DNA of 63,096 nt from Bacillota bacterium (GTDB lineage Bacteria; Bacillota; Clostridia; Acetivibrionales; DSM-1351), in NCBI GenBank assembly GCA_023409265.1, contig JAEYHZ010000032.1, forward strand, positions 1-63,096. Reading direction: 5' to 3'. The notes under the pieces were generated by a model. That model did not search any database and was not told where the DNA came from. It was given only the letters and a program-made list of their open reading frames with translations. The position numbers were made by a program, and so were the translations under genes. How positions within the stretch are numbered: position 1 is the first letter of the stretch; the number at the start of each line of letters is the position of its first letter. Shown here piece after piece: positions 8,857 to 16,803 of this stretch.

Positions 8857-8995
8857 ATTATAATGTGGCGATAGATGTCCACGGTGTCCTTTGGACACCT
8901 TTGGGACACCTTTGCCCATTGTAATGCGCTTAAGGCAGGAAGATTTTTTCATGGCATGAAAATATTCCGCTTAACCTATGCGTTATAAAAAGATA
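8857..8995 (+). repeat. Structured leader repeat, copy B
   Basis: A 66-bp core (8923-8988) aligns with the core at 22359-22423: both read AA-YGC-N3-TTAAGGCA-R-GAA at the left and end in TGCGTTATAA. Inside, CATGAAAATATTCCGCTTAA pairs with the left part of the core, giving a long stem. Upstream are GGTGTCC-TTT-GGACACC (8883-8899), ATTATAATGTGGC (8857-8869) and GCCCATTGTAAT (8914-8925). The last can pair with the first or with TGCGTTATAA. The copy ends just before the response-regulator gene. Confidence 0.6.
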
Positions 8996-9022
8996 ATGAG
9001 AATTATAAGAGGGGGTTTTAGT

Positions 9023-9700
9023 TTGAGGCTGCTGATAATTGAAGATGAAGTAGAACTTGCAAAGGCACTGGGCCGGGGACTCAAGTCTCTGGGATATGCA
9101 GTTGATATTGCAAATGATGGCTTAGCTGGTGAACAAATGGCCATGGCTATCAACTATGACCTAATCATACTTGATCTTACTCTTCCGCAGAAGGATGGGC
9201 TGGAGGTATGTAAATATATCAGGCAAAATGGATGTTCCTCAGCGATTATAATGCTTACAGCCAGGAACAAAATATCGGATACAACAAAGGGGCTGGACAT
9301 TGGTGCAGATGATTATATGGCCAAGCCCTTTGCTTTTGATGAACTCCGGGCGAGAATTCAGGCCTTATTACGCCGGTCTTACGGCAATCGGAATCCTGTC
9401 ATAACCATTGGGAAGCTGCAGATCAATCCGGCAGGCCGTACTGTTACATACAATAATGAAAATATAACTCTTACATCAAGAGAGTTCGATATACTGGAAT
9501 TCTTTGCAATGCGATACCCTGCCGTTGTCTCCACTGAGGATATTCTTGAACATGTCTGGAACGATGAGATTGACCCTTTTTCAAATGTTGTAAGAGTGCA
9601 TCTGGCCAACCTCAGACGCAAGTTGAAAGACAGCGCAGGAGAATCTTTGATTGAGACCCTTATAGGAAAGGGTTACAGATTAGGGGGCTGTAATGTTTAG
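9023..9700 (+). CDS. OmpR/PhoB-family response regulator
   Basis: About 225 residues. The receiver domain (1-115) has the acidic pair in IIEDE, phosphoacceptor Asp51 in LDLTLP and Lys101 in MAKPF. The winged-helix output domain (about 125-222) has the OmpR-family block LTSREFDILEFFA and ends in IGKGYRL. A TTG start at 9023 is proposed, since GAGGGGG lies at 9009-9015; the in-frame ATG at 8978 lies inside the structured repeat and has no ribosome site. It overlaps the kinase gene by 8 bp. It is the likely regulator of the nine-gene transporter block that follows. Confidence 0.9.
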   Translation: MRLLIIEDEVELAKALGRGLKSLGYAVDIANDGLAGEQMAMAINYDLIILDLTLPQKDGLEVCKYIRQNGCSSAIIMLTARNKISDTTKGLDIGADDYMAKPFAFDELRARIQALLRRSYGNRNPVITIGKLQINPAGRTVTYNNENITLTSREFDILEFFAMRYPAVVSTEDILEHVWNDEIDPFSNVVRVHLANLRRKLKDSAGESLIETLIGKGYRLGGCNV

Positions 9701-11210
9701 AAAAATGGATATAAAAGTTAAAATTGCACTTGTCTACAGTGTGATTGTTATCATTATGGGGGTTGGAGTTGCGGTTTTCTTAAGCCTTGCAATAAAGCAA
9801 AGTATGAAAAGCCAGCCTGTTACCCAGAGTATTGGATTTGTCACATATGCGGTAAGTGAAAAAGACAACGCTGCAGCCCATGGGATGGTAACAGCAAAAG
9901 GAAGCGCTCAAGTTAAAGAGGACATAGAGAAACGAGATATCAACAGCTTTAAGGAGAAAAGAAATGGAGATGACACCACTACTTATATAATAGCAAAAAA
10001 GGAGGACACCTTCAAGATATCAGTAAAGGAGGGTGCCGCATATAGCATAACAGAAGAGGGAGCTCCAAAAACCGGAGCCCTTTCTATGTCTGAGGAGAGT
10101 GCCGCCAAAAATATAGCAGAAAAGGAAGAGACCAATGTTCAAGCCAATGGAGTGGCAAAAGTCAGTCAACCCAAGGAGACCAATGTTCAAACCAATGGAG
10201 TGGCAAAAGTCAGTCAACCCGAGGAGACCAATGTTCATGCTGATGAAGTGGCAAAAATCAATCAACCTGAAGAGAGTATAATTATAACAGATGCCAGGCT
10301 CAATCAAAACCTTTCATCAGAGATATTTAAAAGATTGATAAGATATTCTGCCATAGCTATATTTATTATGCTTGTAAGCATTTTTTTTATCGGTTATAAC
10401 GTATCCAAATGGCTGTTAAAGCCATTAACTACAATGGCCAGCGTTACAAATCAGATATCGGCGGATAATCTTGATTTGCGGCTTAGCATCCCGGAAAGCA
10501 ATGATGAACTAAGAAAACTGTCGTATTCCTTCAATACTACTATGGATGGATTGCAAAAGGCGTTCCTTGAGCTTGAACGGTTTAATTCCTATGCCTCCCA
10601 CGAACTTAAGAATGCACTGGCAGTTATGAAAACACGTCTTGAGGTGGATTATAATGAAAATGACTGCAGAGAAACTGTGGCGTTTGCAATTACCCAGGTT
10701 AATAGGATAACAAAGTCAATTAATGATATCCTGGCCATTTCATCTACAGGTATTAAAGACAGCGGTGAGCTGGTTGATATTGCAATGGCGGCAGCTAAGG
10801 TTGTAGATGAATATCAGGCCACAGGCAGAAAAATTATGCTTAATATACCGGATGACGGGGTTTTACCGGTAAGGGGCAAAGAAATATGGTTTCAAAGGGT
10901 GATTGCCAATCTGGTGGATAACGCTATAAAACATTCTGATAACGATAGTCTGATTAATATCAAGGTTAAGCAGGACTTTGAGGCAGTTATTATTACTGTA
11001 TCAGATTCCGGCAGAGGTATAGCCTGCAGCCAGCAGGAACGCATATGGGCTCCTTATTTCACTACCTCCTCTGAATGGGAGAAAGGCTATGGGCTTGGAC
11101 TTGCCATGGTCAGACACATTGTTGATATCTGCAACGGACTGGTATGGGTTGACAGTGCAGAGGGAAAGGGCAGCACTTTTTATATTTCACTGCCCATAGC
11201 CAGGGCTTAG
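9693..11210 (+). CDS. Sensor histidine kinase with repeat-bearing extracytoplasmic domain
   Basis: 505 residues: TM1 (about 10-30), an extracytoplasmic domain of ~185 residues, TM2 (about 218-238), HAMP, HisKA with SHELKNALAV (His303) and HATPase with NLVDNAIKH, SDSGRGI and GYGLGLAM. The outer domain is lysine- and glutamate-rich and contains three consecutive 16-residue repeats (consensus ETNVQANGVAKVSQPE). This may be a flexible spacer or a ligand- or wall-contact region. It is translationally coupled to the regulator (8-bp overlap) and followed 13 bp later by an FtsX-like gene, so all are probably on one transcript. Confidence 0.9.
   Translation: MFRKMDIKVKIALVYSVIVIIMGVGVAVFLSLAIKQSMKSQPVTQSIGFVTYAVSEKDNAAAHGMVTAKGSAQVKEDIEKRDINSFKEKRNGDDTTTYIIAKKEDTFKISVKEGAAYSITEEGAPKTGALSMSEESAAKNIAEKEETNVQANGVAKVSQPKETNVQTNGVAKVSQPEETNVHADEVAKINQPEESIIITDARLNQNLSSEIFKRLIRYSAIAIFIMLVSIFFIGYNVSKWLLKPLTTMASVTNQISADNLDLRLSIPESNDELRKLSYSFNTTMDGLQKAFLELERFNSYASHELKNALAVMKTRLEVDYNENDCRETVAFAITQVNRITKSINDILAISSTGIKDSGELVDIAMAAAKVVDEYQATGRKIMLNIPDDGVLPVRGKEIWFQRVIANLVDNAIKHSDNDSLINIKVKQDFEAVIITVSDSGRGIACSQQERIWAPYFTTSSEWEKGYGLGLAMVRHIVDICNGLVWVDSAEGKGSTFYISLPIARA
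10128..10271 (+). repeat. Three tandem 48-bp in-frame repeats
   Basis: Units at 10128-10175, 10176-10223 and 10224-10271 each start with GAGACCAATGTTCA and encode 16 residues of the kinase outer domain. The first two units are almost identical, while the third has diverged. The pattern implies recent duplication and possible copy-number variation among strains. Confidence 0.9.
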
Positions 11211-11223
11211 GAGGTGTGTGGCA

Positions 11224-12609
11224 ATGTACATAAGCTTTAAGCTTGCACTAAGGAAATTATTCAGTTCGCCCGGCACTTATGTTACCCAGGGAATAATAAT
11301 GTTTATTTTTATGCTTGGTATACTTATCTGCCTTTTGTTAGACAACAGCTCAACAAGTAGTATTAAGGGCACTTATCAGGAATCCGGCAATGAGGTAAGG
11401 CTTACTTCAAATTTAGATATAACCGATAAAGATACTCTTGTATATTTAACTGACACAATTGCCGGACAATTAGATAAATCGCCATACGTTAAGGCATTTA
11501 ACCACCATTTTAGTGTTCCGGTTATGGTTAATTTGAAAGGTGCAGAGGATAGAGACAAAAATGAAGCTTTAAATTCAAAACCCGATTCAGATTACTCTGA
11601 AATGTTTTTGAAGGGAGACAAAAATCCTGATTTTCAGTCTGATTTAAGATTCGGTGGACTAAAAATTATTTCCGGCAGGTTTTATACACTGGAGGAGGTT
11701 GAGCAAAAGAAAGCCTATGCAGTTATCAGTAAACCTTTCGCTGAAAAAAACAAGCTTAAAACAGGAAGCTCTTTTATCATATATACCGCTGATAAACATA
11801 TAAAAAAAGAGCTTCGGGTAGTGGGAATATTCGATACTGCTGTAGCTCTGGGGCCTGATACTGATTCCATAGTCTCACAAATTATTTATGTTCCAATTGA
11901 TATAGCTCAAGCATTCGGGAAGCCGAAAGGTGTTTTATCTTATGCATCATATTTTCTGGATAAGCCGGAGCATATAGAATTACTGAAACAAGAGGCAAAA
12001 AATATAGGAATAGATATGAAAAAATTCAATCTTAGTGTCAATGATTCTGAGTATAAAGAAAAAATAGAAAGACTCACCCAAATAAAAAGAATGACAGTTG
12101 CTTTTATTATAGTAAGCATTATAATTGGTGCCTTAAGTATCTATTTTTATACATATTATTTTATCAGAAAGAGGAAGTGTGAAATTGGGGTGCTCTATAT
12201 AATGGGTTTTAACAAGTCATCAATTGTAAAGCAGTTTATTATCGAGTTTATATTCGTTAGCGTTATTGCATTGGCTGCTGCAGGCATAACCGGTATTGCG
12301 GGAGTTGAGGCAATTCAAAAAATTTTGGATATTTTATTTGAGAATATTTATGATTTTACTGTCTATCTGGTGGGTTACAGAAATGTTTCCGGTTATTTAA
12401 ACTCGGGTGTAGTTATTGGAACAACCGTTAGAACCGGTATGTCAATTGTAAGATTTGATTCAGCAACAGGGCTAGTTCAGCGGGCACTATTCTTTGCTGC
12501 AGTTGTTCCTGTAATCCTGTGCGGTATATCAGCTATAGCTCTAAGTATTCTTAACCATAACGAGCCAAAAGTCAGAAAGTTTTTCTACAGCCGAAAAATT
12601 TTCTATTGA
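11224..12609 (+). CDS. FtsX/MacB-like ABC transporter membrane protein (first)
   Basis: About 461 residues with the MacB/FtsX layout: one N-terminal TM (about 18-38), a large extracytoplasmic domain (about 40-290) containing MacB_PCD-like sequence (GGLKIISGRFYTLEE, then AYAVISKPFAEKNKL and ELRVVGIF), then three TMs (about 292-313, 338-365 and 425-448) flanking the cytoplasmic stretch RKRKCEIGVLYIMGF that resembles the FtsX coupling region. ATG at 11224 is preferred to GTG at 11218 because AGGAGG sits 9 bp upstream of it. MacB-type proteins act by mechanotransmission rather than by a transport pore. Its partner ATPase (next gene) looks catalytically dead. Confidence 0.8.
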   Translation: MYISFKLALRKLFSSPGTYVTQGIIMFIFMLGILICLLLDNSSTSSIKGTYQESGNEVRLTSNLDITDKDTLVYLTDTIAGQLDKSPYVKAFNHHFSVPVMVNLKGAEDRDKNEALNSKPDSDYSEMFLKGDKNPDFQSDLRFGGLKIISGRFYTLEEVEQKKAYAVISKPFAEKNKLKTGSSFIIYTADKHIKKELRVVGIFDTAVALGPDTDSIVSQIIYVPIDIAQAFGKPKGVLSYASYFLDKPEHIELLKQEAKNIGIDMKKFNLSVNDSEYKEKIERLTQIKRMTVAFIIVSIIIGALSIYFYTYYFIRKRKCEIGVLYIMGFNKSSIVKQFIIEFIFVSVIALAAAGITGIAGVEAIQKILDILFENIYDFTVYLVGYRNVSGYLNSGVVIGTTVRTGMSIVRFDSATGLVQRALFFAAVVPVILCGISAIALSILNHNEPKVRKFFYSRKIFY

Positions 12610-12670
12610 ACTTGTGCGTCATAATGAGGCGATATAGGGTACCTTGGAAAGGCTGGGCTTGGAGGCGGAT

Positions 12671-13360
12671 ATGAAGGAAGTATTAAAGCTTAACCAAACA
12701 AAATACGGTCATTGTAAAAGTTGTGAGAATACCGGTATTATCACAAATGCCACAGGGACATTTAATAGTGGAAGGATCTATGCGGTATTAGGGCCATCAA
12801 TGACAGATAAGTCGATATTACTCTCATTGATGGCAGGGCTGGTTCAGCCAGAAAGCGGTGAGATTATGTTTGCAGGCTGCAATATTGCGGCAGAAGGGGC
12901 AAAGCTCCTGCATGAGGGTAAAATAGGCCTGCTGCTGCAGGAGTATAAGCTCTTACCTTATCTTACCGCAATCGACAATATAATGCTGCAGCTGGAAGTC
13001 AGGGGTATGCCACCTGCAGCCCGTAAGAAAGCCGCCTTTGATCTGCTTGACAGGGTTGCTTTTGATAAATCCCGATATGGAGTAAAAGCGTCAGGACTTA
13101 GCTGTTGTGAGCAGCAAAAGGTAATGCTTTCAAGAGCAATTTGTTCAAAGCCGCAGCTTCTTTTGATTGAGACAGAAGAGTGCTATGAAACACCTGAACT
13201 TGAGAGTGTCCTAATGACGTTAATTGATGAGGCTGCACACAAGGAGGGCAGCTGCGTAATAATAACAACTGATTCCAAAGGTATTGCAGATAGGGCCGAG
13301 GAAGTTTGGGGCCTTAAAAGCGGTATTTTATTGCCCGTAAAATCTGGCGATAGTAATTAA
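12671..13360 (+). CDS. ABC-type ATPase homologue with degenerate catalytic motifs
   Basis: About 229 residues with the full-length LolD/MacB-type nucleotide-binding fold. Every diagnostic motif is altered. The P-loop reads GPSMTDKS instead of GPSGSGKS(T). The signature reads LSCCEQQ instead of LSGGQ. Walker B reads LLLIETEE, lacking the Asp-Glu pair. The switch His is replaced (IITTDSKG). The Q-loop Gln is kept (LLLQEYKLLPYLT). It may still bind nucleotide through the Lys-Ser of the P-loop, but normal hydrolysis is unlikely. The reading frame is intact with a strong GGAGG 5 bp before the ATG, so this is a maintained protein rather than a decayed gene. It lies directly between an FtsX-like protein and MalFG-type permeases. 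Confidence 0.82.
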   Translation: MKEVLKLNQTKYGHCKSCENTGIITNATGTFNSGRIYAVLGPSMTDKSILLSLMAGLVQPESGEIMFAGCNIAAEGAKLLHEGKIGLLLQEYKLLPYLTAIDNIMLQLEVRGMPPAARKKAAFDLLDRVAFDKSRYGVKASGLSCCEQQKVMLSRAICSKPQLLLIETEECYETPELESVLMTLIDEAAHKEGSCVIITTDSKGIADRAEEVWGLKSGILLPVKSGDSN

Positions 13361-13451
13361 TCTAATTTCACATTTTCTTAATGTAATGTTAATAAATTCA
13401 TAATATTATCTTTATACTGCGTTTATACCATCACCTGTATAATTACCATAG

Positions 13452-13471
13452 AAAAGCATTGCTGCTTTTTT
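13452..13471 (+). terminator. Short hairpin with U-run
   Basis: AAAAGCA-TTGC-TGCTTTT followed by more Ts, 12 bp before the ribosome site of the next permease gene. It may terminate the upstream half of the block partially, or act as a leader attenuator. The 13361-13450 stretch contains TTAATGTAATGTTAAT, which could be an OmpR-type direct-repeat site (weak). Confidence 0.55.
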
Positions 13472-13496
13472 ATGGATGGTTTGGAGGTTAAAGTGC

Positions 13497-14369
13497 ATGT
13501 CCCGAAGTAAACTCAAAAGGCGAAATGATATAGCCGCAGTATTTTTTTTGGCACCCAGCTTATCAGGATTTCTGATTTTTTTCCTGGTACCTTTTTTGGG
13601 GGGAACCTACTATTCTCTTGTTGATAATCCAGTTTCAAAAAATTTTATAGGGCTGGCCAATTATACTAATTTGTTTCATAATCAGGTTTTTTTGAAAGCT
13701 GCCTCCAATACTCTTATTTTTTCCAGTATATGTGTACCGCTCAATATTATTCTTTCCTTAACTCTTGCTGTATTACTGAACAAGGAAATATACGGCAGAG
13801 CAGTTATAAGGACGGCATTTATCGTACCTTTGGTTGTGCCTGTAGCCTCTATTGTGCTGGTATGGCAGATTATGTTTGATACGAGAGGTTCCTTGAACGG
13901 GTTGCTTCATTTTCTGGGTAGCAGCGGACAGGACTGGATGAATACCGATTGGGCCAGAACGGTAGTCATAATAGTATATCTATGGAAAAACTGCGGGTAC
14001 AACATGGTTATATTTTTGGCTGGGCTGCAGAATATCCCTTCTGAGTATTATGAAGCTGCCGATATAGACGGTGCAGGGGCTGTAATAAAATTTATGAAGA
14101 TAACAATTCCATATCTGGCCCCTGCTGCTTTTTTCGTATTCATTATGTCCATAATCAACTCCTTTAAGGTTTTCCGTGAGACATACCTGATAGCCGGACC
14201 ATATCCCCAAGACAGCATCTATATGCTTCAGCACTATATGAATAATATATTTTTGTCTCTTGACTATCAAAAGCTTACGGCAGCTGCATTTCTGACTGCG
14301 CTGTTAATATTTGTGCTAATACTGGTCTTATTTTCTGTAGAGCGGAAAATAAGCAAAAACTTAAGTTAA
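13497..14369 (+). CDS. MalF-type carbohydrate ABC importer permease
   Basis: About 290 residues with six predicted transmembrane segments and the binding-protein-dependent permease (EAA) loop EYYEAADIDGAGAVIKFMKI near residue 190. The ATG at 13497 is preferred to 13476 because GGAGG at 13483-13487 lies inside the longer version. Such permeases pair with a MalG partner and an extracellular binding protein to import sugars or similar solutes using ATP hydrolysed by a shared ATPase. It is separated from its partner gene by 170 bp, which is unusual and filled by a repeat-like sequence. Confidence 0.9.
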   Translation: MSRSKLKRRNDIAAVFFLAPSLSGFLIFFLVPFLGGTYYSLVDNPVSKNFIGLANYTNLFHNQVFLKAASNTLIFSSICVPLNIILSLTLAVLLNKEIYGRAVIRTAFIVPLVVPVASIVLVWQIMFDTRGSLNGLLHFLGSSGQDWMNTDWARTVVIIVYLWKNCGYNMVIFLAGLQNIPSEYYEAADIDGAGAVIKFMKITIPYLAPAAFFVFIMSIINSFKVFRETYLIAGPYPQDSIYMLQHYMNNIFLSLDYQKLTAAAFLTALLIFVLILVLFSVERKISKNLS

Positions 14370-14397
14370 GGCATGATTATTAAAACTCAGTTTTAGG

Positions 14398-14475
14398 GCG
14401 AGATATTTTTCGTCAAGACAAGGCGGTGGAAGGCGTAATAATTGCTTTATTGCAGCTGACGGCAAGACGGTAATG
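14398..14475. repeat. Possible relative of the palindromic repeat between malF- and malG-like genes
   Basis: The 170-bp gap between two permease genes holds GGGCGAGATATTTTTCGTC, AAGGCGGTGGAAGGCG and a weak inverted repeat around GGCGTAATAATTGC / GCAGCTGACGGC. The AAGGCGG-GGAAGG module resembles 78-92 in the repeat at the window start. The relationship is suggested by eye only. Confidence 0.35.
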
Positions 14476-14538
14476 GAAGAACATAGCTGTTTTAAAATGG
14501 GGAAGTTATAATTAATCACTTCTAAGGGAGGCATTAAG

Positions 14539-15414
14539 TTGAAGCATAAAGCAGGTTTGGTTGTGATAAATGTTCTTTTGTTCCTTCTGGCAGTACTCTT
14601 CATTGCACCTATGGTTCTTACTGTCACAAACTCATTTATGAGTGAGGCTGAGATTGTTCAGAATTATAGTATGGTCAATTCAAGTAAAACCGGGAATTTT
14701 GAGGAGGGGACTACTACATATGCAAATTTAAGGCTAATACCTGAAATGATTACATTAAAACAGTTCTATACTGTTCTTGTCAAGAGAACCCAATTTCTAT
14801 ACATGTTCTGGAATTCGATTATTCTGGTTGTGCCTATTGTACTTGGCCAGTTTTTTGTGGCAGCAATGGCAGCATATGCATTTTCAAAAATAGAATTCCC
14901 AGGGAGGGAGAAATTATTTTACCTGTATATTGTTGTAATGCTTATGCCGTTTCAGGTTACTTTGGTACCAAACTATATTGTTGCCGACAAGCTGGGTCTT
15001 ACAGATAACGTATTATCAATAATCCTGCCGGGAATTTTCAGTACTTTTGGGGTATTTCTATTAAGGCAGTTTATGTTGTACATTCCTGATACTTATGCCG
15101 AAGCTGCAAGAGTAGAAGGAGCGGGACATTGGACCATATTTTCCAAGATAATACTGCCTATGTCCAAGACAGGAATCGCGGCATTGATGATACTTGTTTT
15201 TATTGACAACTGGAATATGGTTGAGCAGCCGCTGATCTTTCTTAGAGATTCTGCAAAGCAGCCTCTTTCGGTTTATCTGGCAAATATCAATGAAGGGGAA
15301 CGGGGTATAGCATTTGCCACATCTGTAGTCTATATGGCCCCCATGCTGCTTGTGTTCCTGTACGGAGAGGAATACCTTGTCCAGGGAATACAATTGAGCG
15401 GAATAAAGGGATAA
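14539..15414 (+). CDS. MalG-type carbohydrate ABC importer permease
   Basis: 291 residues with six predicted membrane segments. The EAA loop is YAEAARVEGAGHWTIFSKII (about residue 190). The proposed TTG start has GGGAGG 6 bp upstream. Compared with classical MalG proteins, the first periplasmic loop is longer (about 30-75), with an insertion around NSSKTGNFEEGTTTYANL, a feature common in CUT1-family permeases of clostridia. It presumably forms a heterodimer with the product of the preceding gene. Confidence 0.9.
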   Translation: MKHKAGLVVINVLLFLLAVLFIAPMVLTVTNSFMSEAEIVQNYSMVNSSKTGNFEEGTTTYANLRLIPEMITLKQFYTVLVKRTQFLYMFWNSIILVVPIVLGQFFVAAMAAYAFSKIEFPGREKLFYLYIVVMLMPFQVTLVPNYIVADKLGLTDNVLSIILPGIFSTFGVFLLRQFMLYIPDTYAEAARVEGAGHWTIFSKIILPMSKTGIAALMILVFIDNWNMVEQPLIFLRDSAKQPLSVYLANINEGERGIAFATSVVYMAPMLLVFLYGEEYLVQGIQLSGIKG

Positions 15415-15478
15415 CGTATGTGGGAGTGCTGAGCATATCACATTGGTGAGCTTGAGAATTTTAACAGGAGGTTTGATT

Positions 15479-16786
15479 TTGCAAAAAAATATTAGCTACT
15501 TTAATGAGAATAAAAAAAGAGTGATTCGAAGGTCAATGGTTATTTTCCTGACTGCCATGCTGTTATTAACCTTATTTTCAAATACTCTTAATAACTTTTT
15601 ATCTCCCAGAGTAAGTGTCGAAAAGCCTGAAGGGGGACAGCTTGTTAAGGAAATTAACAGTATGGGCAAGGTACAGGCCAAAAATATTCTGGATTTCTAT
15701 ATACAGTCGCAGTTGAAAGTCCTGGAACAGCCGGTAAAAGTGGGTGACAAGGTTAAAAAAGGGCAACTGCTCATAAAACTGGATACTTCGGATATTGCGC
15801 AACAGTTGGAAAGTGAAAGAATTATACTCCAGCAAAAAAAGCTTGGTATTCAAAAACTTACTCAAAAGAAATCAGAGGTAAATTTGGCAAGCTATGAAAA
15901 TGCTGTTGAGTCTGCAAAGCTTAAAATGGAAAAAGCAAAGAAAAAATATAATGATACAAAGGAGCTTTATGAGATAGGTGCTGAAGCACAGGTAAATGTA
16001 AATGACACAAAAGGAGAATATGATTTAGCTCAAATGGATTATAAAAAAGCTCAGCAGGATTATATAAATGCAAAAAAACAGCAGGAAGGTGAAAACAAAA
16101 ATTCAGAGGCAGATATAAAAAATGCCCAGCTCGATATTGAACTGCAGCAGAAAAAAATTGAGAAGCTCGAAATGCAGCTTGGGATGAACAAGGTTACAGC
16201 CCCCCGGGATGGGATGGTATTGGAACTGAATTTTAAAGAAGGTGCTATGGCTGACAGTTCAAAACCTTTATACAGGCTGGCAGACACCAAAAAGGGCTTT
16301 GAATTCGTGGCTGCAGTTGACAGTGAGGCTGCAAAACAACTAAATTCAGGTGTCAATGCTGAAGTCTCACTTGACAATATGGAGGGTTACGCAATTGAAG
16401 GGACCGTAAGCAGTATTGCGGATAACAAGGAAAATATGAGCAGGAAAAAGGATGTATTTATTGATATACCTCCTGATAATATTTACGGTGGTGAAAACGG
16501 CTCTGTTACTATAAAAATAAACTCCAAAACCTATGATGCTATGGTTTCAAATTCCGCCCTGGGGCAGGATAATTCCGGATATTTTGTTTATATTGTCAGG
16601 GAACAGAGCGGACCTCTGGGAAATCAATCTGTTGCCCAGAAGGTAAGAGTTTTGGTTGGAGAGTCGGATAATTCCAAAACAGGTATCACCAGCGGATTAA
16701 GTTCTTCTGACAGGGTTATAACCGGCAGTGACAAACAGCTTTCAGAGGGCATGAAAGTAAGCCTTGTGCCGGAAGTCGAGGACTGA
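15479..16786 (+). CDS. HlyD/MacA-type membrane-fusion (adaptor) protein
   Basis: About 435 residues: a single N-terminal TM (about 17-38), a lipoyl-like half motif (VGDKVKKGQLLIKLDTSD, about 88-105), a long alpha-helical coiled-coil hairpin (about 110-235, rich in Lys, Glu and Gln), the second lipoyl half (NKVTAPRDGMVLELNFKEG) and beta-barrel domains. In Gram-positives such adaptors work with MacB-like proteins. The TTG at 15479 is favoured because AGGAGG is 7 bp upstream. Finding an efflux-type adaptor between importer permeases and an FtsX-like protein is unexpected. The next gene starts 17 bp after the stop. Confidence 0.85.
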   Translation: MQKNISYFNENKKRVIRRSMVIFLTAMLLLTLFSNTLNNFLSPRVSVEKPEGGQLVKEINSMGKVQAKNILDFYIQSQLKVLEQPVKVGDKVKKGQLLIKLDTSDIAQQLESERIILQQKKLGIQKLTQKKSEVNLASYENAVESAKLKMEKAKKKYNDTKELYEIGAEAQVNVNDTKGEYDLAQMDYKKAQQDYINAKKQQEGENKNSEADIKNAQLDIELQQKKIEKLEMQLGMNKVTAPRDGMVLELNFKEGAMADSSKPLYRLADTKKGFEFVAAVDSEAAKQLNSGVNAEVSLDNMEGYAIEGTVSSIADNKENMSRKKDVFIDIPPDNIYGGENGSVTIKINSKTYDAMVSNSALGQDNSGYFVYIVREQSGPLGNQSVAQKVRVLVGESDNSKTGITSGLSSSDRVITGSDKQLSEGMKVSLVPEVED

Positions 16787-16803
16787 GAATGGGAGAATAC
16801 CGG

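Noticed and set aside
8978..9022. Upstream ATG for the response regulator at 9023
   Set aside because: It would place 15 extra residues before a canonical receiver start, lies in the structured repeat and has no ribosome site, whereas GAGGGGG precedes the TTG at 9023.
10128..10271. Possible CRISPR-like array
   Set aside because: The units are contiguous and in-frame with no spacers. No other regularly spaced repeats were seen in the window.
10020..10307. Leftward frame with repeated GLTDFCHSIGLNIGL units
   Set aside because: The repetition is the mirror of the 48-bp tandem repeats in the kinase gene, so it is an artefact of the opposite strand.
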